From the NCBI RefSeq assembly GCF_016406145.1, contig NZ_CP066306.1, forward strand, positions 2,542,001-2,606,000: 64,000 nucleotides of DNA, given 5' to 3'. The translations under genes and the position numbers were made by a program. This stretch comes from Pseudomonas putida. Its GTDB lineage: Bacteria > Pseudomonadota > Gammaproteobacteria > Pseudomonadales > Pseudomonadaceae. This document shows positions 37,070-48,163 of the stretch, piece after piece (the first letter of the stretch is position 1; each line of letters begins with the position of its first letter). The notes beneath the pieces are model-generated. The model was not told the origin of the DNA. It was given only the letters and a program-made list of their open reading frames with translations, and did no database searches.

Positions 37070-38122
37070 TCAGACTTCGGCGTACAGGCGGCCCGGGTTG
37101 AAGATGCCCTGGGGATCGAGTTGCAACTTGAGATTGCGGTGGTAGCGCAGCAGCGGTGCCACCAGCGGATGGAACGACGCCGGATCTGATTTATAAAGAG
37201 TCGCATGACCGCCGATGCGGGCTACCGCCTGGCGAATCAGTTCTGCGGGGACGTCGGATTTCAACCAGCGCTGTGCGCCACCCCAGTCCAGCAACTGCCT
37301 GCCCGGCAATTCGATCGGCGCGCTGTTGTGTGGCAGCGAAAGGCGCCACAGCGGTTGAGGGGCCTCGAAGAAGCCCAGGCGTTGCTCACGCAGGTCAGTC
37401 CAATAACTACCATCGAGGTCCTCACCTCCCAGACGCTCGACCGCGGAGGCCACCGAGCCTTCGCCGCCTTCCAGGCGCAGGTGCAGGGCATGCCCGTCGT
37501 AGGAGGCTGCACTGATCGGTATCGGTTGCTGGCCCCATTCGGCCAGCTCGCCCAAGGCCTGGTGCAGGTCCATTTCCAAGCGCAGGCTCTGGCACTTGCG
37601 CGGCTTGGGTAGCACCTTCAGCGACACTTCGGTCAACACCCCCAGGCACCCGAAACTACCCGCCATCAGCCGCGAGAGATCGTAGCCAGCGACGTTCTTC
37701 ATTACTTCACCACCGAAGCGCAGCAGTTTGCCGTGACCGGTGATAACGCGGGTGCCCAGTACATAGTCCCGTACCGAGCCGGCCCAAGGGCGGCGTGGGC
37801 CGGAAAGTCCGGCGGCGACCATGCCGCCGAGGGTGGCTCCAGGGCCAAAATGCGGTGGCTCGAAAGGCAGCATCTGGCCGGCGGCGTCGAGCGCGGCCTC
37901 GATGTCCACCAACGGCGTACCGGCGCGGGCGGTTAGTACCAACTCGGTGGGGTCATAGCTGACAATCCCGCGGTGGCTGCGGGTATCAAGCACCTCGCCC
38001 GTGACCGGACAGCCAAGCATATTCTTGCTGTTGCTGCCCTGAATGCGCAGAGGCGTGCGTTCGTTGAGCGCCTGATTGACCTGCTCCAGCAGGGCAGCGC
38101 TAGCGTCGTGATCGTGTCGCAT
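37070..38122 (-). CDS. glcE: Glycolate oxidase FAD-binding subunit
   Basis: A 350-residue FAD-linked protein with the PCMH fold: ELVLTARAGTPLVDIEAAL near residue 60, FGPGATLGGMVAAGLSGPRRP near 92, GGEVMKNVAGYDLSRLMAGS near 138. With GlcD and GlcF it oxidises glycolate to glyoxylate. Its start codon shares one base with the glcD stop, so the two are translationally coupled. Confidence 0.94.
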   Translation of the reverse strand: MRHDHDASAALLEQVNQALNERTPLRIQGSNSKNMLGCPVTGEVLDTRSHRGIVSYDPTELVLTARAGTPLVDIEAALDAAGQMLPFEPPHFGPGATLGGMVAAGLSGPRRPWAGSVRDYVLGTRVITGHGKLLRFGGEVMKNVAGYDLSRLMAGSFGCLGVLTEVSLKVLPKPRKCQSLRLEMDLHQALGELAEWGQQPIPISAASYDGHALHLRLEGGEGSVASAVERLGGEDLDGSYWTDLREQRLGFFEAPQPLWRLSLPHNSAPIELPGRQLLDWGGAQRWLKSDVPAELIRQAVARIGGHATLYKSDPASFHPLVAPLLRYHRNLKLQLDPQGIFNPGRLYAEV

Positions 38123-39621
38123 CAGAAGCGCTCCAGTTCAGGGAAGGGCAACTTGCCGTGGTGCACGTGCATCGAGCCAAATTCGGCGCAGCGGTGCAGG
38201 GTAGGGATATTCTTGCCGGGGTTGAGCAGGCCCTGCGGGTCGAAGGCGTGCTTGACGGCGTGGAACAGGGTCAGCTCATCGCTGTTGAATTGCGCGCACA
38301 TCTGGTTGATTTTCTCGCGGCCCACACCGTGCTCACCGGTGATGCTGCCACCGACTGCCACGCACAGCTCGAGGATCTTCCCGCCCAACGCCTCGGCACG
38401 TTCCAGTTCACCAGGCTGGTTGGCATCGAAGAGAATCAGCGGATGCATATTGCCGTCGCCGGCATGGAATACGTTGGCGACACGCAAACCGTATTGTTCC
38501 GAAAGCTCCGTGATGCCATTGAGCACGCCCGGCAACTCACGGCGTGGAATGGTGCCGTCCATGCAGTAATAGTCTGGAGAGATGCGCCCCACCGCCGGGA
38601 AGGCGTTCTTGCGTCCGGCCCAGAAGCGCGCGCGCTCGGCTTCATCGCAGGCCAGACGCACGTCGGTCGCGCCCGCAGCCCGAAGCACTGCCTCGACGCA
38701 TTCGCAGTCCTCCTGCACGTCGGACTCTACGCCGTCAAGCTCGCACAACAGGATGGCAGCAGCGTCCACGGGGTAACCGGCGTGAATGAAGTCCTCCGTG
38801 GCGCGGATAGACAGGTTGTCCATCATCTCCAGCCCCCCGGGGATGATGCCGGCGGCGATGATATCGCCAACTGCGCGCCCGGCTTTTTCCACCGAGTCGA
38901 AGCTAGCCAGCAAAACGCGTGCGACCTGGGGCTTGGGCAACAGTTTGACAGTCACCTCAGTGACAATGCCCAACATGCCTTCAGAACCAGTAAACAGCGC
39001 CAACAGGTCAAACCCTGGGGCGTCTAGCGCATCGCTGCCCAAGGTCATGTACTCGCCTTCGATGGTGAGAATCTCAACCTTGAGCAGGTTGTGTACGGTT
39101 AAACCGTACTTCAGACAATGCACGCCACCTGCGTTCTCGGCGACGTTGCCGCCGATTGAGCAAGCGATCTGTGAGGAAGGATCAGGTGCGTAGTACAACC
39201 CATGAGGCGCAGCCGCCTGAGAAATCGCCAGGTTACGAACACCGGGCTGAACCCGTGCGTAACGACCTTCGGGATTGACCTCAATGATTCGGTTGAAGCG
39301 GGCCATTACCAACAGAATGCCTTGCTCCAGTGGCAGGGCGCCTCCGGATAGACCTGTGCCAGCGCCGCGTGCGACCACCGGGACCTGACGGGCATGACAA
39401 ATCTTTAAAAGGGCTTGGACGTGCTCGATCCGCTTAGGCAGTACCACCAACAGCGGAACCACACGGTAGGCGGAAAGACCATCACACTCGTAGGGAAGGA
39501 GATCTTCTTGGCTGTGGAGGATTTCCAGATCTGGAAGGGACTCTTGTAGCTCAAAAAGCAGGGCAGCCTTGTCGACCCGCGGCAGGGCACCGTCGACTCG
39601 CTCATCGTAGAGAATATTCAT
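38122..39621 (-). CDS. glcD: Glycolate oxidase catalytic FAD subunit
   Basis: A 499-residue flavoprotein, the expected GlcD length when started at the ATG at 39621 (a GTG frame start lies at 39630). Visible motifs are VVARGAGTGLSGGALP near residue 82, the FAD loop SSQIACSIGGNVAENAGG near 140, and the C-terminal GEHGVGREKI near 450. First gene of the glycolate operon, divergent from its regulator glcC. Confidence 0.95.
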   Translation of the reverse strand: MNILYDERVDGALPRVDKAALLFELQESLPDLEILHSQEDLLPYECDGLSAYRVVPLLVVLPKRIEHVQALLKICHARQVPVVARGAGTGLSGGALPLEQGILLVMARFNRIIEVNPEGRYARVQPGVRNLAISQAAAPHGLYYAPDPSSQIACSIGGNVAENAGGVHCLKYGLTVHNLLKVEILTIEGEYMTLGSDALDAPGFDLLALFTGSEGMLGIVTEVTVKLLPKPQVARVLLASFDSVEKAGRAVGDIIAAGIIPGGLEMMDNLSIRATEDFIHAGYPVDAAAILLCELDGVESDVQEDCECVEAVLRAAGATDVRLACDEAERARFWAGRKNAFPAVGRISPDYYCMDGTIPRRELPGVLNGITELSEQYGLRVANVFHAGDGNMHPLILFDANQPGELERAEALGGKILELCVAVGGSITGEHGVGREKINQMCAQFNSDELTLFHAVKHAFDPQGLLNPGKNIPTLHRCAEFGSMHVHHGKLPFPELERF

Positions 39622-39758
39622 AAGGCTCACTTGTATTTTTGTTGTTTTTTGGCGTGGCCGGGGCGCCTGGGGGGATCACCCATACGACGCTGGCTCACCA
39701 GACCGAAGTCGAGATTAGGCTGCTCGTTCTATCGCGGGGAGTCGATGAGCACGCCAAC

Positions 39759-39769
39759 TGGTAGGACCA
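39759..39769. promoter_or_regulatory. GntR/FadR-type operator in the glcD-glcC gap (site 1)
   Basis: TGGTAGGACCA fits the TGGT-N3-ACCA consensus of GlcC, PdhR and LldR relatives. It is 138 bases upstream of glcD and 112 bases upstream of glcC. Confidence 0.65.
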
Positions 39770-39855
39770 CTTTTTTGCCGCATGGCTAAAATGAATGTGG
39801 TGGTAGAGAGGTTTTTGCGTGAAAATCTTTCTCTAACGAGATAACAATAAGAAGC

Positions 39856-39866
39856 TGGTCCTACCA
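39856..39866. promoter_or_regulatory. GntR/FadR-type operator just before glcC (site 2)
   Basis: TGGTCCTACCA, the same TGGT-N3-ACCA consensus as site 1; it is that site read on the other strand. It ends 14 bases before the glcC start codon, so binding here would repress glcC itself. Confidence 0.65.
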
Positions 39867-39880
39867 GTTGAGAGGTGGCA

Positions 39881-40660
39881 ATGGACACCGTGGTTTCGCA
39901 GAAGCATGAAAAAGTACAGATCGCCGATCAAGTGGCCGAACGTATCGAAAAGCTGATCGTCGATGGTGTACTCAAGGTTGGCCAGGCATTGCCTTCTGAG
40001 CGACGTCTGGTGGAGAAGCTGGGATGCTCGCGATCAGCATTACGGGAAGGTTTGCGAGTGCTACGTGGCAGAGGCATTGTTGAGACCGAACAAGGGCGGG
40101 GTTCATTCGTTGCAGATTTGAGTAGGACAGGTAATGCGACCCCTTTGATGCACCTTTTTAGCTCACAACCGCGGACGCTGTTCGACCTGCTGGAAGTGCG
40201 AGCACTTCTTGAAGCAGAGTCGGCCAGACTGGCCGCACTACGTGCGACTGATATTGATCGGGTGCTGATCAAACGTCGCTACGACGAGATGGTAGACGCC
40301 CATGAGAATCCAGAATCCCATGACCCACGTGAGCACGCCCGGCGCGACCATGCCTTCCACAGAGCGATTAGTGAGGCTTCGCATAACCCGGTCTTAGTGC
40401 ACACCTTGCAGTCACTCAGCGATTTGACGCTCAGCACGGTGTTTGCTTCCGTCAATAATCTCTACTGTCGGCCAGCGCAGAAACGGCAGATCGATCGCCA
40501 GCACTCTCGGCTCTACCATGCGGTGATGGAGCAGTTACCCGAACAGGCCCAACGAGCTGCTCGAGAACACATCACTAGCGTCCGTGACAACCTGCAAGAG
40601 ATTGAGCAAGAAGAACAACGCCTGGTTCGAGCGACTATGCGCCTGGAAGGTTGGAAATAA
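39881..40660 (+). CDS. glcC: Glycolate operon regulator GlcC (GntR/FadR family)
   Basis: A 259-residue regulator. Winged helix in residues about 14-80 (LPSERRLVEKLGCSRSALRE, then GRGIVETEQGRGSFV). FCD effector domain in residues about 100-235 (LEVRALLEAESARLAALRA, HRAISEASHNPVLVHTL). It is divergent from glcD, with two matching operators in the gap. GlcC proteins respond to glycolate. The ATG follows GAGGTG; an in-frame GTG lies 6 bases upstream. Confidence 0.92.
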   Translation: MDTVVSQKHEKVQIADQVAERIEKLIVDGVLKVGQALPSERRLVEKLGCSRSALREGLRVLRGRGIVETEQGRGSFVADLSRTGNATPLMHLFSSQPRTLFDLLEVRALLEAESARLAALRATDIDRVLIKRRYDEMVDAHENPESHDPREHARRDHAFHRAISEASHNPVLVHTLQSLSDLTLSTVFASVNNLYCRPAQKRQIDRQHSRLYHAVMEQLPEQAQRAAREHITSVRDNLQEIEQEEQRLVRATMRLEGWK

Positions 40661-40662
40661 AA

Positions 40663-40684
40663 ACAGGCGCTTGTAAGCGCCTGT
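40663..40684 (-). terminator. Rho-independent terminator of the gcl-pyk operon
   Basis: Perfect ACAGGCGCTT / AAGCGCCTGT arms, 10 bases, with a 2-base loop. Read leftwards the stem is followed by TTTTTATTT, a good T tail. It ends the pyk transcript and may also stop glcC from the other side. Confidence 0.85.
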
Positions 40685-40708
40685 GCTCGGGACTATGGCC
40701 TGAGGGTC

Positions 40709-42130
40709 CTAGCTCATGGGAATTTGTTCTATGCGTAACGTGTTGGTGCTGCCAAGGCGTCCAAACGGCATACCGGCGGTTATGACAACCGTGTCGCCGG
40801 GCTTGGCCATTTCCAGCAATTGCACTTGAGAGAGTGCTGTACTCGTAACATCCTCGACCTTCCGCAACCGTTGATTGACGACCGAATAGACGCCCCAGGC
40901 GACGCTCAGACGTCGACCTGTGTTCAGATTTGGTGTCAGGTTGAGGATAGGAGCTCTCGGGCGCTCACGGGCGGCACGCAGGGTCGACGCCCCTGATTCG
41001 CTATAATTCACCAGCACCGCCACCGGCAGAATGCCGCTGATCCGGCGGATCGCACAACTGATCGCATCCGAGACAGTGGCCTCGGCCTGAGGCCGTCCAA
41101 CGTCTAACTGCACCTGGTAATCCGGGCCCGCTTCAACCTGGCGGATGATCTTACTCATCATCTGCACCGCTTCCAGTGGGTAGTCACCCGAGGCAGTCTC
41201 GGCCGACAACATCACCGCGTCCGCACCTTCGGCCACGGCGTTGGCTACGTCCGTGACCTCAGCGCGGGTCGGGGCAGGGGAGAATCGCATGGACTCGAGC
41301 ATCTGGGTCGCAACAACCACCGGGCGGCCCAACTGGCGGCAGATGGTGATGATGCTCTTCTGGATCTGCGGCACGCTTTCGGCCGGCACTTCCACACCTA
41401 GGTCACCACGGGCGACCATGATCGCGTCGCTCAGTTCGGCGATCTCGCGCAGTTGGGTAACGGCCGACGGTTTCTCGATCTTGGCCATGAGGAAGGCACG
41501 GTCGCCGATCAGTTGGCGCGCCTCGACGATGTCCTGCGGGCGCTGCACGAACGACAGCGCCACCCAGTCCACGCCCAGTTCCAGGCCGAAGGTCAGGTCG
41601 CGGCGGTCTTTCTCGGTGAGCGGAGAGAGGTCGAGCACCGCCTGCGGCACGTTCACGCCCTTGCGGTCGGACAGCTCGCCACCATTGAGCACCTCGGTGT
41701 CGATAGCATCAGCGTGCTTGGCGGTCACCCGCAGGCGCAACTTGCCATCGTCCAGTAGCAGATCCATGCCCAGCTCCAGGGCGGCGATGATCTCAGGGTG
41801 CGGCAGATTAACTCGACGCTCATCGCCCGGCGTGCCATCCAAGTCCAGGCGTAGAGACTGGCCACGTTGCAGATGGACCTTGCCTTCGGCAAAGCGGCCA
41901 ACGCGCAGTTTCGGACCTTGCAGGTCCATGAGGATGCCCAGTGGGTAGTTCAGTTGGCTTTCCACTTCGCGGATCCACTTGAAACGCATCGCATGGTCGG
42001 CGTGCTCGCCGTGGCTGAAGTTGAGGCGGAAGATGTTCACCCCGGCCTCGACCAACTGGCGTACGTCGTCGATGCCCTTGATCGCAGGGCCCAGGGTGGC
42101 AAGGATCTTTACTTTTTTATCAGGCGTCAT
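40709..42130 (-). CDS. pyk: Pyruvate kinase
   Basis: A 473-residue pyruvate kinase. N-terminal KILATLGPA; substrate motif VNIFRLNFSHG near residue 31; the conserved FLMAKIEKPSAVTQL near 215 with the catalytic Lys; MVARGDLGVEVP near 238; and VVVATQMLESM near 270. It makes pyruvate and ATP from phosphoenolpyruvate. Its start overlaps the glycerate kinase gene by 11 bases, so it finishes the route glyoxylate to glycerate 2-phosphate to pyruvate. Confidence 0.95.
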   Translation of the reverse strand: MTPDKKVKILATLGPAIKGIDDVRQLVEAGVNIFRLNFSHGEHADHAMRFKWIREVESQLNYPLGILMDLQGPKLRVGRFAEGKVHLQRGQSLRLDLDGTPGDERRVNLPHPEIIAALELGMDLLLDDGKLRLRVTAKHADAIDTEVLNGGELSDRKGVNVPQAVLDLSPLTEKDRRDLTFGLELGVDWVALSFVQRPQDIVEARQLIGDRAFLMAKIEKPSAVTQLREIAELSDAIMVARGDLGVEVPAESVPQIQKSIITICRQLGRPVVVATQMLESMRFSPAPTRAEVTDVANAVAEGADAVMLSAETASGDYPLEAVQMMSKIIRQVEAGPDYQVQLDVGRPQAEATVSDAISCAIRRISGILPVAVLVNYSESGASTLRAARERPRAPILNLTPNLNTGRRLSVAWGVYSVVNQRLRKVEDVTSTALSQVQLLEMAKPGDTVVITAGMPFGRLGSTNTLRIEQIPMS

Positions 42131-43400
42131 GTTGGGCAGTCTCGAGGATCAGGATGGCGCGGAAATCGTTGACGTTGGTGCGGGTCGGCTCGGTGACGAT
42201 CAGCGCATCCAGCGCGGCGAAGTAGCCGTAGCCGTTGTTGTTGTCCAGCTCGTCGGCGGCCGACAGGCCCAGGGCCTGGGCGCGGGCGTAGCTGTCGGGG
42301 GTCATGATCGCCCCGGCGTTCTCTTCCGAACCGTCGATGCCGTCGGTGTCACCGGCCAGGGCGTAGACGCCCGGCAGGCCCTTGAGGCTTTCGGTCAGGC
42401 TCAGCAGGAACTCGGCGTTGCGCCCGCCACGGCCGTTGCCGCGCACGGTCACGGTGGTCTCGCCGCCGGAAAGGATCACGCAGGGCGCGGCCAGCGGCTG
42501 GCCATGCAGGCGGATCTGCCGGGCGATGCCGGCGTGCACCTTGGCCACTTCACGCGACTCGCCTTCCAGGTCGCCAAGGATCAACGGGCTGAAGCCGTGC
42601 TTGCGGGCGATCACGGCGGCGGCGTCCAGCGACTGCTGGGGCTTGGCGATCAACTGGAAGTGGCTGCGGGCCAGGGCCGGGTCGTTTTCCTTGACGGTTT
42701 CCGAAGCCGGGTTGTTCAGCCAGTCGATCACCGCTTTTGGTGCGGCGATGTTGTAGCGCTTGATGATCGCCAGGGCTTCGGCGCTGGTGCTCGGGTCGGC
42801 CACGGTGGGGCCGGAGGCGATGACCGTGGCGAGGTCGCCCGGTACATCGGAAATCGCATAGGTGTAGACCGTGGCCGGCCAGCAGGCCTTGGCCAGGCGG
42901 CCGCCCTTGATCGCCGAGAGGTGCTTGCGCACGCAGTTCATCTCGCCGATGGTGGCGCCGGACTTGAGCAGCGCCTTGTTGATCTGCTGCTTGTCGGCCA
43001 GGGTCAGGCCTTCGGCGGGCAGGGCCAGCAGGGCAGAGCCACCGCCGGAAAGCAGGAAGATGACACGGTCGTCTTCGGTGAGGTTGCTGACCATCTCCAG
43101 CACGCGCTTGGCAACGGCCAGGCCCGCGGCGTCCGGTACCGGGTGGGCGGCTTCGACCACCTCGATCTTCGAGCAGTTGGCGCCGTGGCCGTAGCGGGTG
43201 ACCACCAGGCCCGAGACGTCGCCTTGCCAACTGCGCTCGACCACTTCGGCCATGGCTGCGGCGGCTTTGCCAGCGCCGATGACGATGACGCGGCCGGTGC
43301 GGTCGCTGGGCAGATGGGCTTCGAGCACCTGGCGGGGATGCGCGGCGTTGATGGCTGTATCGAACAGCTTGCGAAGGATTTTTTGCGGATCGACCGACAT
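42120..43400 (-). CDS. ttuD: Glycerate 2-kinase (TtuD/GckA type)
   Basis: A 426-residue MOFRL-type glycerate kinase. GAGKAAAAMA is near residue 47, FLLSGGGSALLA near 115, CVILSGGETTVTVRG near 303 and LAGDTDGIDG near 347. It phosphorylates D-glycerate to 2-phosphoglycerate. The ATG at 43400 follows GGAG; the open frame extends upstream to 43493 but without a better site. Partner of GlxR and Pyk in this operon. Confidence 0.9.
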   Translation of the reverse strand: MSVDPQKILRKLFDTAINAAHPRQVLEAHLPSDRTGRVIVIGAGKAAAAMAEVVERSWQGDVSGLVVTRYGHGANCSKIEVVEAAHPVPDAAGLAVAKRVLEMVSNLTEDDRVIFLLSGGGSALLALPAEGLTLADKQQINKALLKSGATIGEMNCVRKHLSAIKGGRLAKACWPATVYTYAISDVPGDLATVIASGPTVADPSTSAEALAIIKRYNIAAPKAVIDWLNNPASETVKENDPALARSHFQLIAKPQQSLDAAAVIARKHGFSPLILGDLEGESREVAKVHAGIARQIRLHGQPLAAPCVILSGGETTVTVRGNGRGGRNAEFLLSLTESLKGLPGVYALAGDTDGIDGSEENAGAIMTPDSYARAQALGLSAADELDNNNGYGYFAALDALIVTEPTRTNVNDFRAILILETAQHDA

Positions 43401-43581
43401 GGCAGGCTCCCAAAATTCTTGTTGTTCTGCAGAATCGAAAACGCCCCTGGAACTGCCTCCGTGCAGGCCGAACCAAGGGCGGGTATTGCTCATTGCCGCT
43501 GCCTGACCCGTGGTCGCAAGTCAGACAGTGCTGGACGCTTTGCGAACTTCCAGCGAAGAAACCGCTGTAGTCGCTAGGGAA

Positions 43582-44466
43582 TCACTTCTCGTCGCGGATC
43601 GAGAAGTTGGCCATGTGCTCAAGGCCTTTGATCAGTGCGGAGTGGTCCCAGTTGCTGCCACCGATGGCCGCGCAGGTGCTGAACACCTGTTGCGCGTTGG
43701 CAGTGTTGGGCAGGTTGATGTTCAGTTCCTTGGCGCCTTGCAGGGCCAGGTTCAGGTCCTTCTGGTGCAGGCTGATGCGGAAGCCTGGGTCGAAGGTGCC
43801 CTTGATCATGCGCTCGCCGTGCACTTCGAGGATCTTCGAGGAGGCGAAGCCGCCCATCAGTGCTTCACGTACCTTGGCAGGATCTGCGCCGTTCTTGGCG
43901 GCGAACAGCAGCGCTTCGGCGACGGCCTGGATGTTCAGGGCGACGATGATCTGGTTGGCGACCTTGGCGGTCTGGCCGTCACCGTTACCACCGACGCGGG
44001 TGATGTTCTTGCCCATGGCCTGGAACAGCGGCAGAGCGCGTTCGAAGGCGTTCGGGCAGCCACCGACCATGATGCTCAGGGTCGCGGCTTTGGCACCGAC
44101 TTCGCCGCCGGACACTGGGGCGTCGAGGTAGGCAGCGCCGGTGGCCTTGACCTTCTCGGCGAAAACCTTGGTGGCGGTTGGTGAGATCGAACTCATGTCG
44201 ATCACCACCTTGCCTTCGCCCACGCCCTCGATTACACCGTTTTGACGAAACAGAACATCCTCAACGTGAGGGGTGTCGGGCACCATGACGATGATGAACT
44301 CAACTGCTTCGGCCACCGCTTTTGGGCTGGGCAGTGGTGTGGCGATGAGGTCGGCGGGCACCGGGTCATGGTGGGTAGAAACGAACAGTTCATGACCTGC
44401 TTTTTGCAGGTTTTGGGCCATGGGCTTGCCCATGATACCAGTGCCGATGAAACCGATTTTAGCCAT
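43582..44466 (-). CDS. glxR: 2-hydroxy-3-oxopropionate (tartronate semialdehyde) reductase
   Basis: A 294-residue beta-hydroxyacid dehydrogenase. The Rossmann motif IGFIGTGIMGKPMAQNL is at the N-terminus, the substrate loop DAPVSGGEVGAK near residue 117, and the catalytic Lys in GQTAKVANQIIVALN near 169. It reduces tartronate semialdehyde from Gcl to glycerate. The gene follows hyi after a 76-base gap that holds a strong stem. Confidence 0.93.
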   Translation of the reverse strand: MAKIGFIGTGIMGKPMAQNLQKAGHELFVSTHHDPVPADLIATPLPSPKAVAEAVEFIIVMVPDTPHVEDVLFRQNGVIEGVGEGKVVIDMSSISPTATKVFAEKVKATGAAYLDAPVSGGEVGAKAATLSIMVGGCPNAFERALPLFQAMGKNITRVGGNGDGQTAKVANQIIVALNIQAVAEALLFAAKNGADPAKVREALMGGFASSKILEVHGERMIKGTFDPGFRISLHQKDLNLALQGAKELNINLPNTANAQQVFSTCAAIGGSNWDHSALIKGLEHMANFSIRDEK

Positions 44467-44494
44467 GAGAAATTGCCTCTTTTCTATTTGTTGA

Positions 44495-44529
44495 CCCCAT
44501 ACAGTTACGTGTCACGGAACTGTATGGGG
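44495..44529. terminator. Strong hairpin between hyi and glxR
   Basis: CCCCATACAGTT / AACTGTATGGGG, 12-base perfect arms with an 11-base loop. It sits inside the operon. With no T run, it is more likely an RNA-processing or attenuation site than a full stop. Confidence 0.6.
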
Positions 44530-44542
44530 GCTTTGGTCTCGA

Positions 44543-45313
44543 TCAGGCCTTGAGCCAGCCGAGCCCCGCTTTGGTTGTTGTCAGTGGTTTGTATTCCGCG
44601 CCCACCCAGCCTTGGTAGCCAATGCGGTCCAGGTGTTCGAACAGGAACGCATAATTGATCTCGCCAGTGCCGGGCTCGTTGCGCCCAGGATTGTCGGCCA
44701 ACTGGATGTGGTTGATCGCAGCGAGGTTGGCTGCCATCGTGCGTGCCAGGTCCCCTTCCATGATCTGCATGTGGTAGATGTCGTACTGCAGGAACAGGTT
44801 TGGGCTGCCGACCTGTTCACGAATCTCCAGCGCTTGCTTCGTGGTGTTCAGGTAGAAACCGGGGATGTCACGGGTATTGATCATCTCCATCACCAGCTTG
44901 ATGCCCACCGCTTCGAGGCGGTCGGCAGCGTACTCGAGGTTGTCGAGCAGGGTGTTTTGCACCATGAACGGGTCTACACCCTGCGGCGTGATGCCAGCCA
45001 GACAGTTAACCTGGGTGTTACCCAGCACCTTGGCGTATTCAATGGCAATGTCGACGCCGGCACGGAAATCCTCGACCCGTTCCGGCAGGCAGGCGATACC
45101 ACGCTCACCCTTAGCCCAGTCGCCAGCGGGCAGATTGAAGAGCACCTGTTGCAGTTGGTTGGCATCCAGGCGGGCGCGGATCTCCTCTACGGGGTAATCG
45201 TAGGGGAACAGGTACTCGACACCACGGAATCCGGCCTGGGCGGCGGCTTTAAAACGGTCCAGGAAGTCCACCTCGGTGAACAGCATGGACAGGTTAGCGG
45301 CAAAACGAGGCAT
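44543..45313 (-). CDS. hyi: Hydroxypyruvate isomerase
   Basis: About 256 residues, a TIM-barrel enzyme close to the usual 260. Start MPRFAANLSMLFTEV; EYLFPYDYPVEEIRARL near residue 37; LVMEMINTRDIPGFYLNT near 137; and LQYDIYHMQIMEGD near 174. It interconverts hydroxypyruvate and tartronate semialdehyde. The ATG at 45313 is 13 bases after the gcl stop; a longer frame enters gcl and is rejected. Confidence 0.93.
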   Translation of the reverse strand: MPRFAANLSMLFTEVDFLDRFKAAAQAGFRGVEYLFPYDYPVEEIRARLDANQLQQVLFNLPAGDWAKGERGIACLPERVEDFRAGVDIAIEYAKVLGNTQVNCLAGITPQGVDPFMVQNTLLDNLEYAADRLEAVGIKLVMEMINTRDIPGFYLNTTKQALEIREQVGSPNLFLQYDIYHMQIMEGDLARTMAANLAAINHIQLADNPGRNEPGTGEINYAFLFEHLDRIGYQGWVGAEYKPLTTTKAGLGWLKA

Positions 45314-45326
45314 GATCGGCTCCGGG

Positions 45327-47102
<1,776 letters not shown>

Positions 47103-47144
47103 TGTGTACTCCTTCGCACGGGTCGATAATTTTTGTAGTGGAGG

Positions 47145-47222
47145 TCAGTCTGTATTAGGCTTGCGTGCGTTAGAACACCTGAAAAATGTTTTCTGTCGAT
47201 ATGAAAGGTATCGAATGGCACG
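47145..47222. promoter_or_regulatory. Shared operator-promoter block between gcl and its LysR gene
   Basis: Contains CGATA-N7-TATCG (47197-47213), a T-N11-A type LysR box, and ends over the LysR start codon. It is repeated at 35713-35790 upstream of glcG (63 of 78 identical by hand). Confidence 0.7.
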
Positions 47223-48120
47223 GTACACAGAGCTACATAGCTTCGTTCAGGTTGCCCAGAAGGGCAGCTTCGCTTCTGCCGCGCTGAGCGAAGGCGTGAC
47301 CCCGGCAATACTCGGTAGGCGACTAGATGCGTTGGAGAAACGCTTGGGCGTTAAACTGATGCACCGATCGACTCGGGGTTTGCGCCTGACCGAACTTGGG
47401 GAGCAATTGCTGGAGCGCGCTAGGTTACTGCTGCGTGATTTTGACGACATGGAGGCCGATATCAGTGGCTGCGGCTCTATGGTCAAAGGCAACCTGATGG
47501 TTTCGGCGCCCGCTTCTTTTGGCAGAGTTCACGTTGCCCCGCACGCATTGGGGTTTCACCAAGAGTTTCCCAACTTGAAGCTCTCGTTCAACCTCACCGA
47601 CAGCCTCGTCGATCTGGTTAGCGAGGGCTACGACATGAGCATCCGCATTGGCGGGGTAACCGACCCGAACTATGTAGCGGTCAAGTTGTTCAGCAATCGT
47701 CGGGTAGTTTGTGGCACCCCTGAATACTTTGCCCGGAATGGCCGTCCGACCACCCTGGAGGACCTGGCCGACCACAATTGCTTGGCATTTACTTTGCAGG
47801 GCGGCCAGCAACGGGGCTGGGTATTCCAGCGGAATGGCCGACAGGTAGCGATGCGGGTCAGCGGCAGTCTCGCGTGTAACGATGGCGAACTGCTGTTCTC
47901 ATGGATGCGCCAAGGCTTGGGGATCGGCTGGCGCTCGACGTGGGAGATTCAGAAGGAGTTGCTAAGCGGCGAACTGGTCACGGTTCTGGATGACTTTGCC
48001 CTCGATGACTACGATATCCAAGCGGTGTATCCACAGCAGCGCTTCTTGCCAGCCAAGGTGCGGCATTTTATTGAGTACCTGAAGCTGGTGTACCAGAGCC
48101 CCGGATATTGGGAACAGTGA
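47215..48120 (+). CDS. LysR-type regulator, divergent from gcl
   Basis: A 301-residue LysR protein. Helix-turn-helix in residues about 3-60 (FVQVAQKGSFASAALSEGVTPAILGRRL read in two parts). The effector domain follows, with SIRIGGVTDPNYVAVKL near residue 141. Adjacent and divergent to gcl, with an operator overlapping its own start codon: probably autoregulated and controlling the gcl operon. An in-frame extension to 47011 overlaps gcl and is not used. Confidence 0.87.
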   Translation: MARYTELHSFVQVAQKGSFASAALSEGVTPAILGRRLDALEKRLGVKLMHRSTRGLRLTELGEQLLERARLLLRDFDDMEADISGCGSMVKGNLMVSAPASFGRVHVAPHALGFHQEFPNLKLSFNLTDSLVDLVSEGYDMSIRIGGVTDPNYVAVKLFSNRRVVCGTPEYFARNGRPTTLEDLADHNCLAFTLQGGQQRGWVFQRNGRQVAMRVSGSLACNDGELLFSWMRQGLGIGWRSTWEIQKELLSGELVTVLDDFALDDYDIQAVYPQQRFLPAKVRHFIEYLKLVYQSPGYWEQ

Positions 48121-48163
48121 TAGGGGCAGCGATGCACCCTATGGATGCTATAGAGGTCGCGGT

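Noticed and set aside
41979..43577. 532-residue plus-strand frame opposite pyk and ttuD
   Set aside because: Low-complexity, Gly/Val/Ala-rich mirror of two well-recognised genes.
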